Shown: in pieces, positions 48,969-59,870 of the stretch | How the letters are laid out: each line of letters starts with the position of its first letter | How positions within the stretch are numbered: the stretch's first letter is position 1 | Source of the DNA: Epiperipatus broadwayi | Lineage: Eukaryota; Onychophora; Udeonychophora; Euonychophora; Peripatidae | NCBI GenBank assembly: GCA_028023455.1 | Contig: JAQFVV010012418.1 | Location: 8,797,244-8,861,243, forward strand | Length of the DNA stretch: 64,000 nucleotides | Direction of reading: 5' to 3' | Program-made: the position numbers and the translations under genes | The notes under the pieces: model-generated | Told to the model about the DNA's origin: nothing | Seen by the model: the letters and a program-made list of their open reading frames with translations, nothing else | The model's database searches: none

Positions 48969-50197
48969 CAAATGATCACTATTTCCTATGCTAGCATATT
49001 ACTGTTATTAAAACAGGCAAAACTCTCTAAACAGTAGTGCCACTCAGTCCCAACTAGAATAATCAATGGATGCCAAAAGGCTTGTGCATAAAATCCCTAT
49101 CTAGTGCCTACTCATCCAATACCCCCAGACTAGTTTCTGGCTTGTGGCCTTCATCAGTGAGGAGCTTTGGATCTGAGAACACTGCACCTAGATCTTAGGA
49201 TCTAATGCAACCCTTCAGCAGCCATCTTTTATCTTTACTTAACTATAAAACTAGAGAATAAAATTGAAAACACAAGAATATTTTCAATCTAGGCTCAATA
49301 GCTTATATAGTCATATGGGTCTGAACTCAGTTCAGTAACCATATATTTTGGTGTCTTTGGCTCTTTAACAACCATAGCCACCACTATCCTATTAGGCAGA
49401 ATTGGTGTTAAACCACTAAATATCACATGATCACTATTTCTTATGCTAGCACATTACAGTTATTAAAACAGGCAAAACTCTCCATACAGTAGTGCCACTA
49501 TAAGCTATTGAGCTTAGATTGAAAATATTCTTGTGTTTTCAATTTTATTCTCATAGTTTTGTAGTTAAGTAGATAAAAGGTGGCTGCTGGAGGGTTGCAT
49601 TAGATCCTAAGATCTAGATGCAGTGCTCTCAGATCCAAAGCTCCTAACTGACAAAGGCCACAAGCCAGAAGCTAGCTTGGGGATATTGGATGAGTAGGCA
49701 CTAGATAGGGATTTTATGCACAAGCCTTCTGGCATCCATTGATTACTCTGGTTGGCACTACTGTATGTATAAGAAATAGTGATCATGTGATGTTTAATGG
49801 TTTAACACCAATCCTGCCTAATGGGATAATGGTAGCTATGGATGTTAAAGAGCCAAAGACACCAAAATGTATGGGGACCGAACTGGGTTCAGACCCATAT
49901 GACTATATAAGCTATTGAGATTAGATTGAAAATATTGTGCTTTAAATTTTATTCTCATAGTTTTATAGTTAAAGAGATAAAAGATGGCTGCTGGAGGGTT
50001 GCATTAGATCCTACGATCTAGGTGCAGTGCTCTCAGATCCAAAGCTCCTCATTGATGAAGGCCACAAGCCAGAAACTAGTCTGGGGATATTAGATGAGTA
50101 GGCACTAGATAGGGATTTTATGCACAAGCCTTCTGGCATCCATTGATTACTCTGGTTGGCACTGAGTGGCACTATGTATGGAGAGTTTTGCCTTAAG
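48969..50197. mobile_element. Foldback-type element, 1229-bp copy
   Basis: The direct repeat TATTAACATA lies at 48959-48968 and 50198-50207. Inside, forward blocks (GGCAAAACTCTCC-like at about 49015 and 49473) face inverted blocks ending GGAGAGTTTTGCC near 50192. Between them the body sequences 'cttatatagtcatatgggtctgaactcag' and 'gcaaccct.cagcagcc' appear in both senses. The copy is thus a series of forward and inverted units, not one simple hairpin. No open frame is convincing. Confidence 0.75.
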
Positions 50198-51697
50198 TAT
50201 TAACATAAATATTGAGATGTTTTTATGTCTTCTCATTCATGCTGAAATTAAAAACAAAGGGAAGCAATGAAATCAGAATTTCTCAGCTTGTATTTAAAAA
50301 AGGAAATATAGTTGATGTCTACATAAAATCTATGTAATCTGTATTTCAAATCACAAATGTTTAATTCTTTTTTTAATTAAAAAATAAATTTTTTATACAT
50401 AAAAATATCTGGGAATTCTTAGTTGTGATAATGCATGATAAGATGAAACTAACAATAAATCACTTTGATACTAGAATTGGAATGGAAGGTTTACTTGGAA
50501 AATGGTTATATGTTTGTGTGTCCCTATTTGTTTTTACCATAAATGTCTTAGTACTTGACTATCAAAATTAGGCTAGTTCAAAATCTGATGGATTGCTCAT
50601 TAAAGTACTAGAAATAGTTGTAGTAACAATAATGGTGATAATATTATAGTGTGGGTAATTATTATAAATAATTAGAGGGATTTTAACCCAGGATTTTTCA
50701 GTCTGTTCATCTTCCATTGCATCACAAGTAACTGATACACATGACCACATACAGGCAAAAAAAAAGTATGATAATAAAGATAAATATTTTTCTAAATATA
50801 GAAGCATTTAATGGGTGAACTTTCCTTTGATGGAAATTCTTCAACATCAGAACATAGAGCAGCTGTTGTTTCTAAAAAAATATTAAATTTCATTGTTAAT
50901 ATTGACACTTATTGCAACTCATCTTTCAATAGATGAAAATTTAATTGAAAAGAGAGATAGCTATACATTTTTTTTTGGATTTACAAATCCTTGAGTGAAA
51001 GAAGACTGTTTTGTGTTGGATTCATTGTGTGGTCTAACTTGATATCTTCTATTTTTTAAAATTTCTAGATATAGCACTGAAATCTGAATGGCATTTAAAA
51101 TTATTTTTCATTTTGATATTTATCAGTGGTTGTGTTTCATTTTTAAATCCAGAAAATTCAGATAAAGAAAACTTCTTTGTTGATATATGGTGTTATTGCA
51201 TCACTACTATTAAAAGACTAAATTTGTTTTCTTGGAAACTTTAATGCATATATTGTTAGGAACAGTAAACTTTGTCCTGTCATACTTTAGTGGAAATAAT
51301 GTTATTGGCATTGGAATGCAAATGATCTGTTATTAATTTTTTTTATAGCTTATGTATTTTCTATTATGAACTCTGCTTATTGTAATCCAAATTCAAAACA
51401 ATGTTGCAGTTAGAAATTAGAATGAAAATAAAAATAATTTTAAATGAGCAATTGTAGATACAGACTATTGGATAGATTGTAGATCAATACATTTCAAGAT
51501 TAAACTGATAGATAAGTTAAAAACATACCCTCTTTCAAACATATCGATAGGAAAATTGATATTTCTTTTTTATAAGAAATTGATATCACTAAATTTTAAC
51601 AATTATTATACATTAAAATTGTGTTGTCATGGATTTTTTTAAAGATTATGTTATAAATACAAATAAGTCCGTTTTTGATTTTACTAACATGTTGATT

Positions 51698-51790
51698 GGT
51701 TCTTTGACAATATATTATTAATAACATGATTAAAGAAAATAATGGTTCTTTGACAATATATTATTAATAATATGATTAAAGAAAATATAT
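51698..51790. repeat. 46-bp tandem duplication
   Basis: Two nearly identical units start at 51698 and 51744. They differ by one base in 'aataa(c/t)atg'. Confidence 0.9.
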
Positions 51791-51883
51791 AGTTTTTCTA
51801 CTTGGTAAAATAATAAATGTGAACTTCATATATAATATAGGAATTTAAAGAAAAATTTTTCAACTGATAAGGAGGCTTAAAAG

Positions 51884-52090
51884 TATTTCCATCATCTAAT
51901 ATTAAATATTGAATGTCTTTAGAAAAAAAATTAACTTTATTTTAATTTTCCAGTTGCATTCAACTGTTAGTTGTATTTAGATATTGGAATATTTCCATAA
52001 TCTAATATTAAGTATTGAATGTCTTTAGAAAAATTTAACTTTATTTAAATTTTTCAGTTGCATTCAACTGTCAGTAATAGCACATAAGTT
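51884..52090. repeat. 106-bp tandem duplication
   Basis: Units start at 51884 and 51990 and share 'attgaatgtctttagaaaaa' and 'cagttgcattcaactgt'. A few substitutions and a small indel separate them. Confidence 0.85.
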
Positions 52091-52160
52091 ATTATATGCA
52101 CAATGTTGCGATTTTCTTTTTTCTTTAGATGTTGCTGGCTTGATCAATGGTAGTACGTGC

Positions 52161-52240
52161 ATGGGAATTGAACCTGGTCCCTTAGATTCTTGAATATTGA
52201 ATTTTAAGGTTACATTCTAACCAACTGAACCATCTTGCCA
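52161..52240 (-). repeat. tRNA-like sequence at the 3' side of Penelope copy 3
   Basis: Minus-strand reading: A-box-like GATGGTTCAGTTGGTTAGAA and a good B box, GGTTCAATTCCC. This is the best-preserved of the three tRNA-like tails. Its position relative to the endonuclease end is the same as in the other copies. Confidence 0.7.
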
Positions 52241-52836
52241 AAGGCAACAGTCAGTAGAAATTTTCATATACTTATCTATGAGGTTCCTCCTGATTTTTCC
52301 ACTTTTTCCTAAGAGCAAAGTTGATTAGTGATTTCCATATATTATGTATTGTCACACTAGATTGACTTATGGGATTGTTTGCCATTGTCATGTGAGCAGC
52401 TTCTTTGAATTTTCTTCTTTGTATCTTTTCTTCTCTATCCAATATTTTTGTGTTTTTCCATTTGAACATATGTTTATTGGAACACACATTGTCTGCCACC
52501 TTAGTCATATGTTTTCTTTTTTGAAACATCAGTTTGTGCTCTTGCAATCACTCTTCAATGGTGCAACTGTCTCATCAATATACATTTTTTTATATTCACA
52601 TGGTATTTCACAGATGCAGTTTTTGTTTTTCAGTATTTCAAGTTTGGTCTTGTAGATGTTAGAATTCCTTGTAGTGTGGTATAGCTCTGGAAAGCAGTTT
52701 TGATGTTATACTGATTGCAGATTTTTCTTAATTTGTCTATTTTTGGAATGTATGAATACACTATAGTTCCAATATTTTTTTTGATGGTTCTTTTTGTTAT
52801 CTATTTAAAGTTTTCTTTATAACAGCTGATGAATAA

Positions 52837-53062
52837 ACCACTAAACATCACATGAGCACCATTTCTTATGCTTGCTCTAGGTACAGTGCTCTCAGATCTA
52901 AGACTCCTGACTGACAAAAGCCTCAAACTAGAAACTAATCTAGGTATATAGGATGAGTAGGCACTAGATAGGGATTTTTTGCACCAGCCTTCTGGTATCC
53001 ATTGATTACTCTGGCTTGCACTGAGTGATACTACTTTATGGAGAGTTTTGCCTGTTTTAATA
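52837..53062. mobile_element. Foldback-type element, 226-bp copy in Penelope copy 3
   Basis: The flanking direct repeat is GCTGATGAATAA (52825-52836) and GTTGATGAATAA (53063-53074). The left end is ACCACTAAACATCACATGAG. The right end is GGAGAGTTTTGCCTGTTTTAATA. The order is the reverse of the 8603 copy, so it is inserted in the opposite orientation. The interrupted Penelope frame reads on across it. Confidence 0.8.
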
Positions 53063-53539
53063 GTTGATGAATAACCATTTTTTATAAGAGTTTGTTCTAC
53101 CTAGGCATTTTCTTTTTCCAAATCACTGGTTTTGTACAATCTTTTTTTACTTTGTTATAGTGATAGTATAACTATATTTTGTGTTTATGGTGTGATTAAA
53201 TATATGTGCTAAGTATTTTTCTGTATATGTGGATTTTCGTTAAACTGTCGTTTTGATTTTGCCATGAGGGAAATTTTGTCACAAGACATCTAAGAATGGC
53301 AGTTTTTGTTCTTGTCCTGACTCTTCTAAAGGTGTAACATGCGATATATCTAAGTCATAATTATAATTTATTGATATGTATAATTATTGAATTCATTTTA
53401 TCACTCTTTCTTTGTCTTTCTTACTATCTTTGTTTTTTCCTTCTGGAGTTAGAACAGTTGTACTTGTTTTCAAATAGTTGCAAATGGTGGTTATTATATT
53501 GCTTTCATATTTTGCCAAATTATTCATTATAATTTGTTT

Positions 53540-54305
53540 TAAGATGTAAGATTCGAACTCACACTTTGACACGACACCCTACTGTCATTGCCATCTCATA
53601 TTTCTGACCCACCTAATCACACACATGTTGAAAAGATAAATAATCACCAATATACGTATTTCATGCTAATCCAGCAATCATCAGTTGGTCTAGATTACTA
53701 TCTCCGCACATATATACAATCAGTGCTTAGCTTTATATTAAGATAGCCAATCTTCATACTTTAATGGACAGGCTTCAAACTACTCCAACCCACAATCTTC
53801 AGCCTTCTATTTCATTGAAAATCCGATGATGGAACATTCAAAGCCCGTGCTAGTACCAAGGTTGTCATCCTACCCATGTTGACATTTTAATCATTCTGAT
53901 CCCTCATGTACAGGAGAATAATCCATTTATACATATATATGTGAGGGATGGTCAGATCTTTTACACACTATTTATATAAATTAATACATTGTACAGGCTT
54001 ATAACTGCATTCCACCATCAGATTTTCAATGAAATGGAAGGCTGAAGAGTTGTGGGTTGGAGTAGTTTGAAGCCTGTCCATTAAAGTATGAAGATTGGCT
54101 ATCTTAATATAAAGCTGAGCACTGATTGTTTATATGTGTGAAGATAGTAATATAGACCAACTGATGATTGCTGGTTTAGCATGAAATACATATATTGGTA
54201 ATTATTTATTTTTTCAACATGTGTGTGATCAAGTAGGTCAACAATATGAGATGGCACTGAGAATAATAGGTTGTGTGAAAGCCTAAATTTGAATCCCACA
54301 TATAT
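53540..54305. repeat. Inverted pair of tRNA-derived SINE-like arms
   Basis: The left arm (53540-53830) and right arm (54010-54305) are inverse copies over about 290 bp, sharing CAACCCACAATCTTCAGCC-like, 'aagatagccaatcttcatactt' and 'gccatctcatatt' blocks. The outer ends carry B-box-like sequence (the minus strand of the left arm reads GTGAGTTCGAATCTTACA), so each arm begins like a tRNA-derived SINE. The spacer of about 180 bp includes another short palindrome around 'tatacatatatatg'. Confidence 0.75.
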
Positions 54306-57300
54306 TACATATATAAATGCAGGTTTAAGCCTGTATAATGTATTCATTTAAGATGTAAGCTAAATCATAATTTATTAATCTTATAAAAGAAAGTCATGTT
54401 ATCTTTATTTTTTAAGAACATTTTTCAATATTGTATTTTGTGCCTTATTTTTATTTTTGTCTGTCATTCTATTAAATTCCATATATGATTTTTGAGTATA
54501 AAATTTTTTTTATTTCTTGCAATCATTCTGTCTAACAGCTTTCACTTTTTTGTTTCTTCACTGATATTTGGTACAATGTCTTGGTAATCAATTTTTTATT
54601 AGTCTTTTTTTTTTTGCCTTTTTTGTAAGATAGTGCATTTTTATGAAATTATCATACATTTTTTAATTATATATATATCCTCACATTTTTAATTTTTTAT
54701 TATTATTTGGTTTTTATATTGCACATGTATTTAATTAAATATTTTTAATTAATTCTTCATACATGTATATTTAAATTTAATATTTTTAATGGGTTAATAT
54801 AGAAGTAAAATAATTAATAAATGGGAACTTCATTATGTAAATGAAGTTAAATCCATATCCAAGGTGTATTGATGTACAGCAAACAATAAGACCAGTTCGT
54901 TGGCTGAAAGGAAACAATAGTATATTTGTCCAAGCTACTACTAATCAAAAGAAGACCTTTTGATCAGTCACTCATATTGTTATGTATGTACCAATAGTTG
55001 GACATTATAACTATAAGAGTTGAGATACCATGTACGGCAATATTTCTTACATAACCAACTGATATTAAGACTCTCTTATTAGAAAGTCATGTACGTAGTT
55101 AGATTTAATATTTATATATGTTACTGTATGTGATTATATAACTAATAAATCTTAAGTTTATAACAACTAGGACAGATCAGTAAGCTTATCAGACCTACAT
55201 TTAATACTAAGAAATGTATTTAGTATACGCAAGATTAAAATAAGATAAGAATTTCAATTTATTCACAGGAAAAACAAAATACAAAATGTTACAAATAAAT
55301 ATAGGCAATAAAAATAAAAAACCAATAATTGAAGTAGTAAAATTTGGTAGAATTTTTAAACAATGTTCTAATTAAACCTCACCTAAGCTTTAATCTAGCT
55401 TTCTAATTTTCTATGTGAGTTTTTATATATATCTTCATTGTTTTAAATAAAGCATAATTATCAATGGACATTGTACTAAATTACACTCTGGTTGGTTTAG
55501 CGCAGTGGAAAATAGCAAACAGATTCGTTAAAAGTTTTTGGATGCTCTCTCAGCTGAGTAAATAAAAATAATAAGTTTGGTTAATTGAACGAAGCTGTTC
55601 TGCTCAATTTGCTACTCGATCTTTAGATATCATATGTCTTCTTGAATAACTGACTATATGATTTTTTTAAATTTAAATTACTATTTTCTGCTTTCTATAC
55701 ACATCTAAGTCAAGAATATAATTATGTTATGAATTGTGATTTTTTTTTTCATGATGTACAATAGTAATTCAGAATTTAGTATTCACCGTACATACATAAT
55801 AATAATTAGGCTAATTAATAATAATACAAATACATATCTAAATATTTCATTTACTAATATATTTTAGTATTATTATACAAATACTATATATCATTTTTAA
55901 ATACACTTAAATAATAAACAATTCTTTATAAAAATTTATATATATTTTTATACATAACTTATCAAACAAATATGGATTCAGGTTTGTTCTTTCACATTTG
56001 TAGTTGAGGTTTATGAGAGTTCTTCTCAGGTTAAAGTCTTCTAAGTAGATTTATTTCTACTTTTCTAAGATCTTTTTATATGATCTAATAAATTAATATC
56101 TTGTAATGATGAATTCATAGTTTTATTAGTTATGAATTAATCTGGAATGTTCTCTTTTTTATTTCTTGGTTCTCTGCAAATTTCTCATTATTGTTAATAT
56201 CATAAATATTTATATATGTTTTTATTAGTATGATTTTATTTTATGTTTTCTACATGGTTCAGTTGTTGGAGAAATGTTAGATGATCATTGAAGTTAACTG
56301 TTTAATTTTCTTATGATTTCTTTCAATTGTCTTGACTAAAAATTATCTCTTACTTATATATTAGATATCTAACTATATTCTTCTTTAATTCTTAGACAAA
56401 AAATTTTTTTGACATTTTTCTGTAACTAATACTGTTGATGGAAAGCTGAATCAAATTTTGATTTATAAATATATATCCTTCTATTTTCATCATTATTATC
56501 TTTAAATTATTATACTGTCTTTCATCTATACTATTTCATTGTGAATGATAAATTGAATCCACAAATATTAAATATTATATGTAACTTGCAATGTAATTCT
56601 GAAAATATAATTTTGTAAATATATTGTTATGGTCTGATATTATAGCTTTTAGATGTGTATGAATTATGAAAATTTTAAGTTGTTTTATTTAGTGGGTTAA
56701 CTCAGTATTAATTGGAGTCACTCTTTAGAAGATTTTTTAATCTTTAGACCAGCATTGATGTTCTTCATAAAAGCAAAACCCATTTTACAGTCTGTCTTTC
56801 CATATTATCACTTATATTAAATCATCATACATTAGACCAGGACAGATTTTAGCTCAAATCATAGCTAGATATCTTATGGAAGATCTTATTATACTCAGGT
56901 ATCTTACAGAAGATAGAAAAAGTCCATTGTTTATAAAAATGCATCCATGACTATTATAATTTGTATCAATAACTATAAAACTAGTACCAGATTCATTGGT
57001 TTGGGATCTGTGAATTTTTTGTTAATCCTTTCTTTACTATTTGGTAACTCCAATCTTTTGGAGTTTGATTTCCATTATATTCATTTATGATCATTAGTTT
57101 GAAATAATTTATAAGATTGATATTTTTTCAATCTTTATTTTTTCTTGAGTAGTCATATTGATAAATTGCATATATATAAACTTGTTACTTAGTCAAACTA
57201 ATATTAAAGATTTCAGAAAATGTTGCAAACTTAAGTAAAACTTTCTAAGAATGTTTTGTGATCTGAAAAGAACATGAAATAATATGGTACAAATACTTTA

Positions 57301-57524
57301 CTTAATGAAATTTTTTTTAATTGTTAATATTTCTTTAATTTTTCTTGGATTCCAAATTTATTTTGATACTTTTTTGTAAAAGATTTTAAGTATCTTGTTA
57401 ACATGAACTTTAATGAGTTTTTTTCAATAAAAATTATTTTCTCCAGATAGATTTGTGGCTATATATATTATATTTAATATTTTCATGGTTATATGATGTA
57501 AATAAAATAATTTTTGAAAAAATC
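54306..57524. other. AT-rich DNA without genes
   Basis: No coding domain seen. A stretch near 54850-55330 is less AT-biased and could be a decayed LTR, but no partner was found. Short open frames are noise. Confidence 0.45.
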
Positions 57525-57665
57525 GAGTGTTACTTTTGATTAATTCCCAACATTTCAATGAATTAGCATCTGCCATTGTCAAGATTAACTTTTTAGCTAA
57601 GTTAACCTTGTCAATGGCAGATGCTATTTCTTCGAACATTGGGAATTAATCAAAACTAATACACT
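57525..57665. repeat. Hairpin-forming palindrome (about 140 bp)
   Basis: The left arm 'ttttgattaattccca...' with CATCTGCCATTGTCAAG pairs with CTTGTCAATGGCAGATG and '...gggaattaatcaaaa'. An inner stem (GTTAACTTAG-like) closes the loop near 57594. Arms are about 65-70 bp. A 71-codon frame over one arm is a by-product. It may be a small foldback MITE. Confidence 0.85.
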
Positions 57666-58990
57666 ATTTAACCCAAAAACGATTTTATTTACTTATATAT
57701 ATATATAATTAGGTGTTGTCATTACTCTTTATTGTATCAATCTTATTGGTAAAAGACCATCAGCCTTCTTTATCAAATCATATCCCAATGTCTTATCTCT
57801 TCATTATATTAAATAAATTTGTAAGGTTTCAATATTGTTTCCATTTTTATTAATCTTTCACAAACTTCAATAATGTTTTTTTTTTTTTTCAGTTATTTTT
57901 CTGGCTGAGTAATAACTAATAAATATGTTAATAAAATAAGATATATTAACATTCCAATCATAGCATCCAGTTTTATTTGAAACATACTAAGAATTTACTA
58001 AACAGTTACCAAAAAAAAAAAGCTAAACTTGCTTAGAAAATTCTCATGTATCTGAATATTAACTACAATTTGGAAATATAGTATGCTGATTCACTGATCA
58101 CTATATTATAAGATTTTTCTATACAATTGACTATTAAAAAGATTCCTACAATTATTTCTTATTAAACAGCCTTCTTCAATAGAAAACAGTTGACTTATTT
58201 TTCTGTTCATCAACATCCTATACTATTAATCTCAACTCACATTCTTTTGCTCAGGTTTGTTCATAACTTTCTTTTTTTCTATTTATTATGAAATTCTTTC
58301 ATTTATTTATCCAATTAAAAGATATAATTTGTTTTTGACATTCAGTACTTTTTAGCTTTTGTGAATTGGTTCTAGCAAAAAATAAATAAATAAAAGCTTT
58401 ATTCTAAATCCATTTATTCTTCTATTGGTTTATATTTATTAGAATAGTTTGCTGGTTCACTACTTAAATAAATTTATAAACTATATTGGTTTATTTTAGT
58501 CAGATTCTATAATTTTAAATTCCATCACAAAATAAATAGGCATAACCCATATAAAATTTCTGCCATATTCAAATTAAAATTGATTAACTACAATGTTTTA
58601 TTATTTTTTCTTTTTTTATTAATTTTTCTTTTACAATTATCAAAAAGTAAGAATCTTATTATAAAATTATTTTTGTATTTCTATAAAGTACATGTATAAA
58701 CATTTGAATTTTTAAATAATAATCTACAATTAATTTATAGAAGGATCTTGTGCCTTAGCACATCTTTTTATCATGCCATAAATAAAAATGAGAACTGAAA
58801 CTTGATAATATTGTGGAAATTTTTCTGATTTGAAGTAGGCTTAGAATTTTTTAGATAACAAACTTATACCTAATCCATTAGTCCTTTAATGTTGGTCAGT
58901 AAATAGATATATAATGATCCTGTTGTGTTTAACAGTGAAATAAATATAACTTTTGTAAATATTACTCCAGAAGTAGATATATATATATAT
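57666..58990. other. AT-rich DNA, nothing recognised
   Basis: No coding domain. It ends in a TA run directly before an LTR. Confidence 0.45.
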
Positions 58991-59870
58991 TGTAACGGGC
59001 ACGGGTCGATCGAAAAAGCTCCAACTTCCCTTTCACTTACATATGTAATGGGGAATTCTTATTATTCAAAAATCGTCCACCTTCCGCTACCTCAAGCAGA
59101 GAGAACTACGGAAACAGACGAGCCGATTTCCGTACTTGACCGAATCTGTACGCTATACGGATATAACCTCCAGATTATTTTTCCTGATCAACTTTCTCCC
59201 GGCTGCTGTAAGATATTACAGTTACAGCGCTTGGCTAATTTATAAATTTTACAGGATAAAACCCTGCACCATCAACGTTTCATGTGTTAATTTCATAACT
59301 AAAAGAATGCAAAAAAAGTGAAATAATATTTCTACCCTCCTAGTATTAGACTATTTTGTGGAGTGGCGAAGAACGAGACAAGACGGATTTAAATAAATTG
59401 ATATATTTTTAATACTAACACATAATTTGATAACAAAAGATATAAGAAACATTAACATAAAAATTAAACATATTATATTCTATAGTGCTATAAGGAAATA
59501 AATACTTGAAATTCTTATAAATAAATACTTGAAATCATTATAAATGCTGTCACATTTATAACTCGTTAGCCTAGCTGTCTATCAAAAGAATGTCATTACC
59601 ATTCATGAAAGGCATTTGGCCATTGTCTATGGAATTTATGTGCACATTTGACGATATATAAAATAATATTTAAGTTACCTAGGGTTTAGTCTTTGAGTTC
59701 ATTCCGACGTGGTCGACCGTCACGTGGATTATCCACTTCTTTAGAGGGACGGTCGTAGATTATATTTGGCGGGATGTAGCTTCTTGGTTAATAAGGCATG
59801 GAGGACGAGGCATCACAGTTCGGGCCACTACAGGAGTCCATAGGCAGGCGTTACTACCGTAGCTGTTACA
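58991..59870. repeat. LTR of the young gag element (880 bp)
   Basis: It starts TGTAACGGGCACGGG directly after a TA run and ends AGCTGTTACA, giving TGTAAC...GTTACA ends. It is richer in GC and CpG than the window, so it is young. If it belongs with the minus-strand gag it is the 3' LTR, and the partner lies beyond 64000. No polypurine tract touches it on that reading. On the plus strand a TGGTACAGAAGTCC at 59886 could be a primer site, so the orientation is not settled. Frames inside (58925-59321) are not taken as genes. Confidence 0.6.

Larger units (their letters stand above)
50208..52129. other. AT-rich DNA with two tandem duplications
   Basis: No gene recognised; a 79-codon frame on the minus strand (50568-50807) is noise. 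A 46-bp unit starting GGTTCTTTGACAATATATTA is doubled at 51698-51790. A unit of about 106 bp starting 'tatttccatcatctaatatta' is doubled at 51884-52090. Confidence 0.6.
52130..53400 (-). pseudogene. Penelope-like element copy 3
   Basis: On the minus strand the thumb region (about 53330-53080: LPFLDVL, KIKTTV.RK, KYLAHIFNHT) leads to a GIY-YIG start (about 52650-52560: CICEIPCEYKKMYIDET, with the usual YIGET changed to YIDET). The endonuclease tail follows (52547-52272: ADNVCSNKHMFKW, RRKFKEAAH, NPISQSSVTIHN). A foldback element interrupts it at 52837-53062. The RT core is missing. It is more diverged than the copies at 10.7-13.2 kb. Confidence 0.85.

Noticed and set aside
52344-52655. 103-codon plus-strand frame
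   Set aside because: It is antisense to the Penelope endonuclease tail.
57424-57639. 71-codon minus-strand frame
   Set aside because: It covers one arm and the loop of a palindrome and is best explained by it.
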